DNA of 64,000 bases, from assembly GCA_003508835.1 (NCBI GenBank), contig PUFA01000007.1:15647001-15711000 (forward strand). The letters are read 5' to 3'. Source of the DNA: Eonycteris spelaea (Eukaryota; Chordata; Mammalia; Chiroptera; Pteropodidae). Shown here piece by piece: positions 11,471 through 21,600 of this stretch. How positions within the stretch are numbered: the first letter of the stretch is position 1; each line of letters begins with the position of its first letter. Below the pieces are notes generated by a model that was not told where the DNA came from, ran no database searches, and saw nothing but the letters and a program-made list of their open reading frames with translations. The position numbers and the translations under genes are program-made.

Positions 11471-12200
11471 ACACCAGATTTTCGCTCTCTCTTATTTCCA
11501 ATTAATGAAATTGATCTTCCTTTTAAAAGAAAGTATTAAATACGTAAGATATGAAGCTGTTAGTTCAATATGAAAAATAATACCCTAAGAGACTGAAGAA
11601 CAATTATCTAAACTAGTAATTTTGTTTAGGGTGACCTCAAAATACAAAAAAATACCTTTGAATGTCCACACTTAGATTTATTTAACACAGTCAAAGAATA
11701 TAATGTCATTAATTGACCCAAAACTTTGATCTATGGAGCATGTTATCCCAGGGGTAGCAGCATAGTCCTATTTTGTGGTTCATATCAACAACAGTTTATG
11801 ACCTTGATGTTGGATCAGGACATTCTAATTGTATAACAGCTATTTAGTGTTTGCTGTTACAAATGAACTCATATGATATCTGAGTCTAGAGTAGAACAGG
11901 AGGTTTTAAATTATACTATATTCACTCAATTACAAAAAGCGAGACATAGGGCCCTCTTTACCAAAGCACCAAATCTGGAAAGATGAAATCATCTAAATTT
12001 GGTAAATAAATACAAAATTCTGAGAAAGAATAGGGCTCATTAAGGTGACAGAACCAGACAATTGCATGTAAATTAAACAGTGATTCCCAGAGATTCAAAT
12101 CCAACTTGGCATCCTAACAAGTACATGTCTATACTCAACCTTCTGCTACTTATCATAACTGCCATGGCTTTTCTAACACTGTTTGAATGAAAAGTTATAG
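11471..12200. other. Unassigned DNA
   Basis: No repeat or gene recognised. Confidence 0.3.
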
Positions 12201-12203
12201 GCC

Positions 12204-12292
12204 TGGGGTTGGCAAACTATGACCCACAGGCCAAATCTAACTCCACCTGGTTTTATACAACCTGTAAGCTAAGAATGCCTTTTTGTTTTACA
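12204..12292. mobile_element. hAT-Charlie MITE, left part
   Basis: It starts with 'tggggttggcaaactatgacccacaggccaaatc', matching the CAGGGGTYGGCAAACT terminus of a nonautonomous hAT-Charlie family, and runs to 'gtaagctaagaatgcctttttg'. The element continues at 13068-13305, and an L1 fragment splits the two parts. I do not assert the MER family number. Confidence 0.8.
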
Positions 12293-12329
12293 TTAAAAAA
12301 AATTTTTTTTGTCTTGGGCATTAATTTAC

Positions 12330-13067
12330 TTTTTTGTTCTCTTTATTTTTTTAATTTTTAATTAAATTGGTTAATAAAACTATGTAGGTTTCAAGTGTAC
12401 AATTCTACAATACATCATCTATACATTACATTGTGTGTTCACCAAGCAGAGATGCATTTCTTTTTATCACTGTATATCTGACCCCCTTTATTTATCTACT
12501 TTTCCCCTTTCCCTCTGGTAACCAGAGGGAACCGTTGTCTGTGTCTATGAGAGTTTGTCTGTTTGTCTTGCTCATTTATTGCTTTCAATTTTATATCCCA
12601 TGTATGAGTAACATATGGTTCTCAACTTTTTTGTCTGGCTTATTCCACTTAGCATGATAATCTCTAGATCCATCAATGTTTTCGCAAATGGCAGTATTTC
12701 ATTTTTTCTTATGACTGAGTAATATTCCATTGTTTATATATACCGCATCCTCTTTATCCAATCATCTATTGAAGGGCACTTCAATTATTTCCAGGTCTTG
12801 GCCACCATGAATAATGGTCCTGTGAACATTGGGGTGCATATATCTTTATGGATAAATGTTTTCAGATTTTTTGAGTAGATACCTCAAGAGGGATTACTGG
12901 CTCACATGATAATCCCTTTTTAATTTTTTCAGGAATCCATTTTCCATAGTGGCTGTACCAATTTACAGTCCCACCAGCAATGTATGAGGGTTCTTTTTCC
13001 TCCATGACCTCTCCAGTACTTGTTGTTACTTGTCTTGTTAACAGTAGCCATCCTGATGTATCTTTAA
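12330..13067 (-). mobile_element. LINE-1 3' end inserted in a hAT element
   Basis: The fragment is antisense and 5'-truncated. It starts in T-rich sequence and runs through 'ggttaataaaactatgtaggtt', 'caagtgtacaattctacaat', 'tgtgtgttcacc', 'ctctggtaaccagaggga', 'tttttgtctggcttattcc', 'ggctgtaccaatttacagtcc' and 'acagtagccatcctgatgta', that is, 3' UTR and the end of ORF2. It interrupts the hAT element, so it is the younger of the two. ORF2 is degraded. Confidence 0.92.
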
Positions 13068-13305
13068 ATGGTTGAAAATATCAATATTTTATGATGAGTG
13101 AAAATTATATGACATTCAAATTTCAATATCCATATAAAGTTTTATTGGAAGATAGCCATGTCTATTTGTTTATGTATTGTTTATGGCTACATTTGTAGTA
13201 CAATGGCAGAGTTAAATAGTTGTGGCAGAGGCTGTATGGGCTATGTAGTCTAAAATATTTACTATCTACTCCTTTACAGAAAATGTTTGACTTTAGACTA
13301 TACAA
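13068..13305. mobile_element. hAT-Charlie MITE, right part
   Basis: It resumes exactly where the left part stopped. Landmarks are 'gtgaaaattatatgacattcaaatttcaatatcc', 'taaagttttattggaagatagcc', 'gtattgtttatggctac', 'acaatggcagagttaaatag', 'aaaatatttactatct' and 'ctttacagaaaatgtttga'. The final inverted terminus has decayed. Confidence 0.85.
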
Positions 13306-13765
13306 ACTCTGGAAAGAAGTTATTATAGATTCCATACAGACTGTTGCAACACAATTGCAGATGCCAAAAAAAAAACAGCATTTTGATTTGTAACTTCTTA
13401 GAACAATTAGTCAGCATCGTACCTATTCTATCTCTTAGTTTAGCATTAATAGTTTGAACACCAATCCTGGTACTGCACCAACTGATAGACTTAAAATTAG
13501 AACTATTTTCCCCTCTATTTGTATTAACTCTAGCTGCTTACAGCATTCTGTGATGGAAATAAGCCTAAAATCCAAGATATGCTTCTGTGAGATCTTATAA
13601 GCAGTAGTACAAACAATTTCATAGCATTAGCAATCATTTTATTAAAATTATACTAATTAATAAGTGGTCATTCACGCTTTTACCTTCTCATCATAATTCA
13701 TGACACCTTACTTGAATGTGATTTATTTCAATCCTGGTAGAAATGTATTTCTGATCTCCTTTGCC
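13306..13765. other. Unassigned DNA
   Basis: No repeat or gene recognised. Confidence 0.3.
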
Positions 13766-13769
13766 TTGA

Positions 13770-13990
13770 GCTGTTTTTCAGTAACGAAGATCACTTCTAA
13801 CATAATTTATTTCTTTATTATATTCACTGTTGACCGTCTCCTTCTCCAGCTGCTAGACTATAACCTGTACAAGGGTGACAATTTTTATCAGTTGTTTTGT
13901 TTTTACTTTTGTTCACTAAAGTGGCCCAGTGCTTAAAATACTGCCTGCAACATGTCAGGGGCTGACTATATATTGTTTAATAAATCTCTT
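13770..13990 (+). mobile_element. L2 LINE 3' end
   Basis: 'tctccttctccagctgctagactataacctgtacaaggg', then 'gtggcccagtgcttaaaatactgcctg' and the terminal 'tatattgtttaataaat', follow the sense 3' UTR of L2 (agactgtgagctccttgaggg ... ccagtgcctagcacagtgcctg ... caataaatg). Only the 3' terminus is present. Confidence 0.7.
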
Positions 13991-15140
13991 TTCTGAAGCA
14001 TTTGTATCATTTCTGATAAAAGATAATGAGCCTCCTTTGTTCTCAGAACATACTCACTATGCTTATAAGCATTTGACTTTCTTAGTATATCATGCAGGCT
14101 TTGAAAACAGGACTTCTTTACATTAATCTTTGTTTTCAAGTAAATGCTGAGAGAAGGATACATGAATCAATGAACTTTTGAAACACTGAATTTAATTGAC
14201 TTCTAAATCTAATTAATTTGCTGTATCTTATGGTCCCTTGAATAGTAAAATACTTAACAGTAGCAAAAAGTTATCCTGAAAAATTATCCTAAATGAGCCT
14301 CTATATTTACTCTTATGAAATCCTAGGTCGGCTCATGGCATTTTGAGTCAGGAAGTGAATTTTTTTAACAAATTCTTTGGAGCACCTACTCTGTGCAAGG
14401 TCACAGCTAGGACGAGGCCTGGGATGGCCCACACAACCTGCCCAGGTTGCCATCCATCTAGGTAGTGACTAGAGGGGTGTTGTCTTCCAGTGAGTACCTT
14501 GTTTCCTGGAACCAAATTAAATCCTGGAAACTGGAATATATTTTAAAATGTCCCTGAGAATCTTAGGCCGATAAATTAATACTGGCATTTTTCTCCTCTA
14601 AAACGTCAGCAGTGTCACTTGAAGCTGAGTTACAGGTTCAGGGCAAAAGCTCTCTACCCCCTCCTTGGCAGCTGCCTTTTTAGAGTGAAAAGGTAGTAGC
14701 AATATCTTGATTTTTTTTTTTTTTGTAATTGGAACTACTTTTGTTGCCTTGTACTCTTCTTGAGAAAAGGAGAGACATAATCCAAGGCATTATCATTTTT
14801 CAGGGAACAGAAAACATAGCAATTGCATTGATAAGTAAAAATCACTGAGAGTACCAAAGCCTCTGTTGGGGCTGTTTTTGCACAACCCATATTTCTGTTA
14901 CCCATTTGTCCTTGATTTCGAGCACTCTCACAGTGAACTGTGCACAGCTAATCATAAGGCAGAATGGACAGCCGTTTAATGATGTACTAGTCGATTAGGT
15001 TACAAACGAAGAATCATGCCATAAATCAAAAGACTGATCCCTGTGTAAAATAAAACTGCTTTCCTGAATTCATCTGTTTGAGTCTGCCTGCTGTAGAGTT
15101 TCTGATTTGACCACAGAAATGGGACCAGTATGCGTGGTTA
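13991..15140. other. Unassigned DNA
   Basis: Mostly single-copy-looking. A short MIR/L2-like phrase (gagcacctactctgtgcaaggtc) occurs at 14380-14402 but does not extend. A T-run lies at 14711-14724. Confidence 0.35.
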
Positions 15141-15141
15141 T

Positions 15142-15476
15142 TGTCTTAGTCAGCTCGGGCTGCTACAAAAACATACGGTAGACTAGGTGGTTTAGAAAGG
15201 AGAAGTCCAAGATCAAGGTGCTGCTAGAATCTGTTCTTGGTAAGGGCCTTCCTGGCTTGTAGACACCTACCTTCTCCTGTGTTCTTATGTGGCATTTTCC
15301 CTGTGAGTACTTTTCTTCTAAGGCCACTAATCTTATCACGAGGGTAACTCCTTTTATGACATCATCTGAACCCATTTACCTTTAAAGGCTCACCTCCAAA
15401 TCCTATTTATCACATTGCAGGTTAGGGCTTCAACATGTGAAGTTTTGGGGGACGAAATCATTCAGCCCATTAGGTA
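15142..15476 (-). mobile_element. MLT1-type MaLR LTR (solo)
   Basis: In antisense order it reads 'tcttagtcagctcgggctgctacaaaaacatac', 'gaagtccaagatcaaggtgctg', 'cttggcttgtagacacc', 'acctccaaatcctatttatcacattgcaggttagggcttcaacatgtgaa' and 'gggggacgaaatcattcagccc'. This is the reverse complement of the MLT1 LTR, a relic of an ancient nonautonomous ERVL-related element. An internal deletion removes the segment that normally follows 'gactgggtggctt'. No internal region accompanies it. Confidence 0.9.
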
Positions 15477-15499
15477 TGTTGACTGTACAGAACACAAAC

Positions 15500-15727
15500 C
15501 TAACAAGGTGCAGCAAACTGCAGCCTGCTACCCATTTTAGTAAATAAAGTTTTAATTGGAATACAGCCATACTTGTTTGTTGACATATTGTCCGTGGTTG
15601 CTTTTACACTTGAATGGCGGAGGTGATTACGTGTGACAAAGACTATATGGGCCACAACGCCTAAAATATTCACAGTTGGCCCCCTTTAAAGAAAACTCTA
15701 CTAACCCCTTTTTTGGACTATATAATT
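15500..15727. mobile_element. hAT-Charlie MITE, short form
   Basis: This is the same family as the split element at 12.2-13.3 kb. It has 'ggtgcagcaaactgcagcctgctacc', 'agtaaataaagttttaattggaatacagcca', 'catattgtccgtggttgc', 'tgaatggcggagg' and 'cctaaaatattcacagttggccccc...aaagaaaactctactaacccc'. It lacks the internal segment seen in the longer copy. It sits 25 bp from the MLT1 LTR. Confidence 0.88.
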
Positions 15728-15771
15728 ATCTGCGACAGTCCTAAGAGAATACTGTATTTCTGTTATTCTAA

Positions 15772-15966
15772 ATCAGGGCTTCTCTAAATTAAACATGCAT
15801 ATAGATCATCTAGAGAGTTTGTTAAAACACAGGTGCCTAGGCCTCACCCTCAGGTAGTCTGACTCTGTAGGTCTGGGTTGGGGCCTAGGGATTTGAATTT
15901 TAACAAGTTCCCAGGTGCTGCTGATACTGCTAGTGCATGGTCCATACTTTAGTCTCACTGCTTTAG
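15772..15966 (+). mobile_element. MER5A (hAT-Charlie MITE)
   Basis: Essentially full length. It has 'cagggcttctctaaattaaacatgcat', 'agagagtttgttaaaacacaggtgcctaggcctcaccc', 'agtctgactctgtaggtctgggttggggcc', 'agggatttgaattttaacaagttcccaggtgctgctgat' and 'catggtccatactttagtctcactgc', each matching the MER5A consensus in order. Confidence 0.9.
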
Positions 15967-16030
15967 AAAATTATTGTCAAGAAAACTGATATTCTTCAGT
16001 ATTTGCTCAATTGGGAAAGTTATTGGTTTA

Positions 16031-16092
16031 TAAAATGTTAAAATATGTCGAAGGATTGGAATAAAATGTTAAAATATGTCGAAGGATTGGAA
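16031..16092. repeat. Perfect 31-bp tandem duplication
   Basis: Two adjacent identical 31-bp copies, 16031-16061 and 16062-16092, each contain 'aatatgtcgaaggattgg'. Perfect identity implies a recent slippage or microhomology duplication, or a length polymorphism. Confidence 0.95.
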
Positions 16093-16121
16093 TATTTTAA
16101 AAGATAGTGTTTAACAGGGGT

Positions 16122-16348
16122 AAGATACAGTGCTTTACCTATGTTTTTTGATTTAATTTAATTTTCACAATTTTGATTTGTTTCTCACAATATTTCAATT
16201 AGGTATATGAAGATTTACATTTTATGTGAATAAACTGAGGCTTGTAGCATTGAAGAAATTCTTTCAAATTCAAACATCAGAAAGTAGAGAAAATACAATT
16301 CAAAGCAAGACTTTCTCATTCCAAAATTCATACTTTTAAGCCCTCCTT
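16122..16348 (-). mobile_element. MIR SINE
   Basis: 'acagtgctttacctatgttttttg', 'atttaattttcacaa', 'aataaactgaggcttgtagcattgaagaaattc' and 'agcaagactttctcattcc' follow the antisense MIR from its tail to the tRNA-like head. The copy is highly diverged. Confidence 0.6.
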
Positions 16349-16539
16349 ATATTAAAAATCTAAGCTATGATTCTTGGGAATCTGACAATTTGGTTAAAGA
16401 AAATTACATTTCTAGCAATTTCAATCTTGAAAATAAATGTAGCAGGTGAAAAGCAAATATTTTATACAATACTTAATTTCTTTTTATATTTCTTAACCTG
16501 GATAACTTACTCTATTAGTTTTTATGAAGTACGCCGGTA

Positions 16540-16618
16540 TATTGGTGTGTGTGTGTGGGGGGGGGGTGTGGGTGTGTGTGTGTGGGTGTGTGTGTGTGGA
16601 GAGAGAGAGAGAGAGGGA
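16540..16618. repeat. (GT)n/(G)n/(GA)n compound microsatellite
   Basis: tgtgtgtgtgtg, a run of about 11 G, more gt repeats and then gagagagagagagag. The open frame read through it (Gly/Val/Cys and Arg/Glu runs) is an artefact. Confidence 0.95.
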
Positions 16619-16795
16619 TATGTAAACAGACACAAACCAGCAAAAGTATCTAAACTAATTTGAATGATATGGTCAGATTATTTTTGCTACACCATCAATG
16701 CCGAAATGAAAGTCTGATTCTCCAAGTTTACTGAACAACTCTGCCTTCAGTCCCGTTCTGTTTGGAATATTTATCAAAAATCAGATTAAAAAATG

Positions 16796-16797
<2 letters not shown>

Positions 16798-16829
<32 letters not shown>
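16798..16829. repeat. (CA)n microsatellite
   Basis: About 15 CA units that directly abut a MIR copy. Confidence 0.95.
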
Positions 16830-16830
<1 letters not shown>

Positions 16831-16834
16831 TGAG

Positions 16835-17035
16835 GTGTCACCATTTGGCAGGCATGCTTTTAAGCACTTACCAGATTTTAGTTCATTTGATACCAACAGT
16901 GACAATGCATGGCAGGCGAACTGATGAGGCACAGTTCATGTATTTTGTTGAACTTCGCGCTGCAAGAAAATGGTGGTACCAGGGTTTAAGCCTAAAACCC
17001 TGTCTTTTGATCCTAGCCACCTACGTTAGCAGATG
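16835..17035 (-). mobile_element. MIR SINE
   Basis: 'ttggcaggcatgcttttaagcacttacc', 'ttagttcatttgataccaacagtgac', 'gcaggcgaactgatgaggcacag', 'gaaaatggtggtaccagggtttaagcctaaaaccctg' match the antisense MIR core and head. A CA microsatellite sits immediately upstream. Confidence 0.7.
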
Positions 17036-17635
17036 TCAGCATGTTGGGAGAGGCATGTTTATTGAACATCAGGTTTATTGAAATCTTTCGTATTTCTAAT
17101 TTTGTGCAAAATTATTAGTTATTTCTCCTGTGATAGAAAGGACTTTAAATTGAGCCAACCATACTGTATCTATTCACTCCCCTCATAACTCTGCCCTCTA
17201 GGCTCTTAGGACTCCTATGCAGAATGCCTCCTCCAATGACTTAGCAAGCTTTCTTGTGTAAACTTCTCTTATAGCTTTTGTGATAGCTTTTGTGATACGT
17301 GTCTTCCTGGTGGTTTGTCATATTTGCAGAATGATAATTCTCTACTCAGTAAAAATACCCTATTGTTTCTTCTAACTGCTGAGAATCTAATGGATCCAAT
17401 TTCCAGATTAAGAATTGTATACATTGTTATTTACGTGATAGTAGATAATGGTTTTAAAAGCCTCTCCCAATGTGCAAATAAGTGATGTCTTCTTAAATCG
17501 CCTGAGTGCTCATGCTTTGTACATTGTCATTTGGTTAGCAAACAGAAATTGTAGGTAAAGAAGTTTTATGTGTTTCAAATGGCAGAAATAAAGTGAGCTG
17601 AATGGATTTCCCTTTTAAAATCTCTAAGCCTTACT
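17036..17635. other. Unassigned DNA
   Basis: No family recognised. It includes a small tandem duplication (atagcttttgtg twice) at about 17271-17296. Confidence 0.3.
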
Positions 17636-17639
17636 AATT

Positions 17640-17765
17640 GCTATTAATAAGAATTTATATGGTACTTTGTGTTTGCAAATACTTTTTGGGCAGCAATTAA
17701 CTCTTTACCTGGGATAATTATTGCTATTATTTTCACCATTTTATATCTTGGTAGTGTTAACAAGC
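17640..17765 (-). mobile_element. Probable MIR fragment
   Basis: 'agaatttatatggtactttgtgtttgc...tttttgggcagcaattaactc...aattattgctattattttcaccattttat' resembles the antisense MIR tail and core. Short and diverged. Confidence 0.4.
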
Positions 17766-18120
17766 ATAACTAAATCCTCTTGCGATGTATGTGCACCCAT
17801 GTGCGTGCGTGCGTTTATGTTAAGGACGTGGCAAATTCCTAATTAAACTAATATTATAACTGAGACTTTCTGTCTCCTCAAATCACTGTAAACTTTCATG
17901 GTAACTCAGTTGAAATGATAATAATTTGATCAAAAAACAGTTTTAAATTTTGATAGAATGTATTGCTGGAACACTCAGTGACAGTTTTTGCATGCATTCA
18001 TATTTGGGGGGCATACCCAAATCGTCCAGGTCTTCAGTCTTTGGAGGAAAATGTTACCTAAGTGCCATTCACCTATGGCCAGTCCCCTCATTGGCAGTGT
18101 AACAGTGTGATTGACATATC
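17766..18120. other. Unassigned DNA
   Basis: Nothing recognised except a short TGCG-rich run (gtgcgtgcgtgcg) at 17802-17815. Confidence 0.3.
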
Positions 18121-18127
18121 TTTTAGG

Positions 18128-18191
18128 GATTTTTATTAAACAGATATTTATTAATTCCCTACTTGGTATCTGGCATTGCTCAAGGGATAGA
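18128..18191 (-). mobile_element. L2 3' end fragment
   Basis: 'ttttattaaacagatatttattaattccctacttggtatctggcattgctcaaggg' is the antisense L2 3' terminus (aaatatttattgagcacctactatgtgccaggcactg). It is cut off by the purine microsatellite that follows. Confidence 0.65.
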
Positions 18192-18329
18192 AGAGGAAGG
18201 AAGGGAAGGAAGGAAGGAAGGAAGGAAGGAAGGAAGGAAGGAAGGAAGGAAGGAAGGAAAGAAAGGAGGGTGGGAAGGAAGGAAAAGAGAAAAGAAAAGA
18301 GGAAAGGAAAGAAAAGAAGGAAAAGAAAG

Positions 18330-18360
<31 letters not shown>

Positions 18361-18361
18361 G
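18192..18361. repeat. (GGAA)n to (AAAAG)n purine tract
   Basis: About 170 bp of pure purine on the plus strand, first ggaa units and then aaag/aaaag units. Open frames across it (Lys-Glu-Gly-Arg repeats) are artefacts. Homopurine tracts can form triplex DNA, and GGAA arrays can bind ETS factors (established knowledge). Neither property is shown here. Confidence 0.97.
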
Positions 18362-18507
18362 CCCAGAGGAGCTATTTATTTCTAGGATATAGATTCAGAA
18401 ACAATTGCAGTTAAAGATGGTGAATTGAATAGAGATAGCACAACTTGCAAATCAGAGTTGCTGTAGAAATTTAGGCAACAGAATGGTTATTTTCAAATTA
18501 TAGGTAC

Positions 18508-18785
18508 AGAGTTTGTATTTGATAAGCATGTATACAGTACTTACTGTTTGCCAAGCATTATTGCAAGCACTTTACTTTAACTCATTTAGTTCTCATAACA
18601 CTGTCTGAAATGAAGTAGGTAGGCACTGTCCGTATTTCCATTTGTAGTTTGGGGTCCAGGCACCAAGAGGCTAAGATACTTGCCCAAGTCAAAAAGTTAT
18701 TAAGTAGCAGAGCTAGGATTCAGACTCAGGCTGTTTGGTTTAATAGTCCTTACTCCTAACTGCTAACTCCTAACTGCTCTGTGTT
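18508..18785 (-). mobile_element. MIR SINE, well preserved
   Basis: 'agtacttactgtttgccaagcattattgcaagcactttac', 'actcatttagttctcataacactgtctgaaatgaagtaggtaggcactg', 'aagaggctaagatacttgcccaagtc', 'taagtagcagagctaggattcagactcaggctgtttgg' give the full antisense MIR in order. A 13-bp duplication (ctcctaactgcta) lies at its tRNA-head end. Confidence 0.9.
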
Positions 18786-19535
18786 ACCTAAATATTTGTG
18801 AGATGAACACAACAATATAATTTAGTTTCATCGTGTTTCTTAGTAACAGATGTAGGATCTATATTTATGTTTTAATGCGGTTTGAAATAAAATAAGTTCT
18901 ATTTGGAATGTAATATAAACTGAGTATTTAACTCAACAATACCCCCAGAATATCCTCAAATAAATAATTAGGATTCTAATAGAACAAAATTGATGGCTTT
19001 AACGCATGCTGGGCCTCGATAAGAAACAAAAATGAAGTAGTTCAGGTACAAAATATCATCTTCATTTCCAAAAAGAAATATAATTCCTCTCATTTTTCTT
19101 GAAGCCTGTGACTTTTTGGATCTCTTTTTTATTTTCCTACTTCATGCAGAGAAATGAGTGTAGAAATATTTCACTGTCCTCTTGATTCTACAAGAAAAAC
19201 AGCAGCTCAAGTATGGTGATGAATGGCAGCCAACGCGCCGCATCAGTGTAGGGAAATAATAGAGTGACAGGAACAACTTGACTTTGCAGCTTTTGGCAAT
19301 GGGCAGACATCAGCCTGGTTGTAATAGATTTTCTGATTTTCAAAAGAGAAGACAGACGTGACATACACACTCCTCCGCGCACACACACACACAATACACA
19401 CTCAACACAAATACAAATCTTGAATCATGATTTTTTTCTTATTTAGCAATAACTAAAAAAAACCACACGAGCAGAAATAACGATAAATTCACTCTTATTA
19501 CCAATGCTGTTTGGACCAATATAAACCTGACTGCA
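18786..19535. other. Unassigned DNA
   Basis: No family recognised. A short CA tract lies at 19379-19393. The minus-strand open frame at 19188-19394 shows no motif. Confidence 0.3.
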
Positions 19536-19925
19536 GGCTGAACTCCAGCGTCTGGACTATGTCAACGCAAGACTGAGTCCAAGGGAAGTGAAGTCGGGCG
19601 CGCACCAGGGCACCTGAGGTTGGAGTGAATGAAGTGCATCTGCTCCTCTTCTGCCACGAAGCCCTGGCTCATGGCACAGCCCTCAGGGTTCGAAAAGTCA
19701 TCTTGTTCTTCCTGTCAGTGTCTGTGTCTGTCAGAGGAGCGTAGTCTGTGTCAAGACAGCAATCCCAGGTTGTCACGAAGCCTTAGTTTTGGTTAAGCTT
19801 TTTGTCCGTGTCTAAATGGCTGGACATTCTTATGTCCGTGTTTATGGAGCAGCAACCATCTCACATATTGCTGGTCACTGTCACTGAGAGAAAGAGAGCT
19901 TTAGAGGATCTTTCTCGTTTAAGAA
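19536..19925. other. CpG-bearing, GC-richer unassigned segment
   Basis: About 390 bp contain roughly a dozen CpGs, among them 'gtcgggcgcgcacc', two 'cacgaagcc' and two 'atgtccgtgt'-like phrases. The flanks are nearly CpG-free. I recognise no repeat family, exon or RNA. Short internal repetitions are visible (tgtctgtgtctgtc; 'gtccgtgtctaaatgg' and 'gtccgtgtttatgg'). Confidence 0.45.
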
Positions 19926-19974
19926 TGAAGTGTTCTGTCCTTTACTTGATACAAACATAGAACACTCTCTAGCT

Positions 19975-20012
19975 ACAAAAATAAATAAATAAATAAATAA
20001 AAACAAAATAAA
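19975..20012. repeat. (AAAT)n microsatellite
   Basis: About six aaat units followed by aaaacaaaataaaac. Possibly the tail of an unrecognised retroposon. Confidence 0.9.
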
Positions 20013-20735
20013 ACAGCGGAAGGGGAGTTCTTATACCCAGAAGAGAGAAAGCTAAACGTATCTGAGTGGAATCCAATCACTGTTAGATTTTCCTGTTAAG
20101 ACTTAAAGGTCAGGCTGCTCCTGATCGATTACGTGCCAAACATTTATTAAGTATTGATTATGTTATGATTTTTATCATGATTGGTTAGATTAAGCTTAAA
20201 GCATAGGAGGCCGCATGCAGCTTCTACTTCCCATCGTTAATAAATGTGGTCCGGCCTCACTGTGGTAGCAGTCTGTTCAAAGGCTTGCATTGGGGGTCAG
20301 AGGAACTTTTCTACAATTCTAGTTGTTTGCAAAAAATAAATAAATAAATGAAGTTAGTATGATCCAAAACCACAATACATTACTCACTATAAGAGGCTTC
20401 ACAAGCCATTTATGGACACATTTCTAAAAGAGAAACGAGAAAAGGCCCATACTAACTAAATAAAGTATTTAGCATGAGAAATTACATTCGAATAGGGTTT
20501 TGGAAGCATTTACTATTGTCTATAAAGGACTTATTAGGTATCTATAGAAACAGGTATTATTTGTGTACAAGAAAGGTATTTGTGTTTATTGAGAGTCCAT
20601 GAGATTCATACCATAATTAGAACGTGTTAGTAGTGTAATAAAATAGGAATAATATAGAAAAGCAAAATAAAAGCGAGGTTTAAAGGAACAATGAAAAATA
20701 TGTAAGAAGGAAGCTCAACTCAGAAGTAGGTAAAG
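20013..20735. other. Unassigned DNA
   Basis: No repeat family was identified apart from a short (AAAT)n at 20332-20350. No gene signature. Confidence 0.3.
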
Positions 20736-20739
20736 GGTG

Positions 20740-21180
20740 CAATGCTATGCAGACCCAGAGATGGAATATTAGCAAGAAATTAAAGCATTGATGGACCTCG
20801 AGATAATCATGCTAAGTGAAATAAGCCACACAGAAAAAGTTGAAAATCACATGTTATCACTTATATGTGGAGCAGAAACCTAAAAGCATCAAATGAGCAG
20901 GACAAACAGAGACTCATGGACAGGGACTATACATTAGTGGTTACCAATGGGTAGAGGGAGGGGAGGAGGGGGGAGGTCGACCTGGTAAAGGAGGTCAAAT
21001 ATAGGGAGGTAGGGGGAGGGTGAATTGGGTAAAGGGGATCATATATATGGTAGCTGAAGGAAACTAGACTTTGGGTGATAAACACACAATTGAATATACA
21101 GATGAAAATTATGTAATTATATTAACCAATGTTAACCCAATAAACAATTTAAAAAATTTTTAAAAACAAAAAAAAATATA
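20740..21180 (+). mobile_element. LINE-1 3' end with poly(A)
   Basis: It begins in ORF2 3' sequence ('agatggaatattagcaagaa', 'tcatgctaagtgaaataagcca'). It continues through 'catgttatcacttatatgtgg', the G-rich 3' UTR block (gggtagagggaggggaggagg) and 'gataaacacacaattgaatatacagatg', to an A-rich tail. 5'-truncated, no intact ORF. Two partial repeats of the G-rich block ('ggtaaaggaggtcaaatata' and 'ggtaaaggggatcatatata') suggest local duplication. Confidence 0.9.
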
Positions 21181-21269
21181 TAAAGTTAGGCCTGATACAG
21201 CAACAGCTGAGGTTAGCTTTTGATATTATATTATGAAAAATTCAAAGACGTAATCCATGTCTATATAGC

Positions 21270-21600
21270 AAAGGCAAACAAGCTTTTAAAACTTTGAAGC
21301 GTATTCAGTATTCAACTGACAAGACAATTTTACTTATTCCAGATGCCATCTCTAGGAAGCCTCTCCTGGAAGCCTTCAGTAAAATTTTAAATTTTCCATT
21401 TCCTACAGGAAATATTTTCCCTTTTTTCAGTATTGTCTCTCAGCACTTAGGTATGTTTATGCCAAAGCTCCTGCCAGACCTAACTTGGGTTGTGGTTATT
21501 TGTGCCTATAACTCCTGAAAAAACGCCAGGTCTGAGAGCACAGGGATTTACCATATTGTTACGGAGATTACTCACACTGACTGTTACACTATGTGCTCTA
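21270..21600 (+). mobile_element. L2 LINE 3' region
   Basis: 'tccagatgccatctctaggaagcctctcctggaagcc', 'tctctcagcacttaggtatgtttatgcc', 'ctcctgaaaaaacgccaggtctgagagcacagggat' follow the sense L2 sequence upstream of its 3' end (aggaagccttccctg ... tagcacttagttcatgcct ... gagggcagggac). Diverged, with no ORF. Confidence 0.6.

Noticed and set aside
18111..18414. Overlapping open frames with Lys-Glu-Gly-Arg repeats
   Set aside because: Direct translation of the (GGAA)n/(AAAG)n microsatellite.
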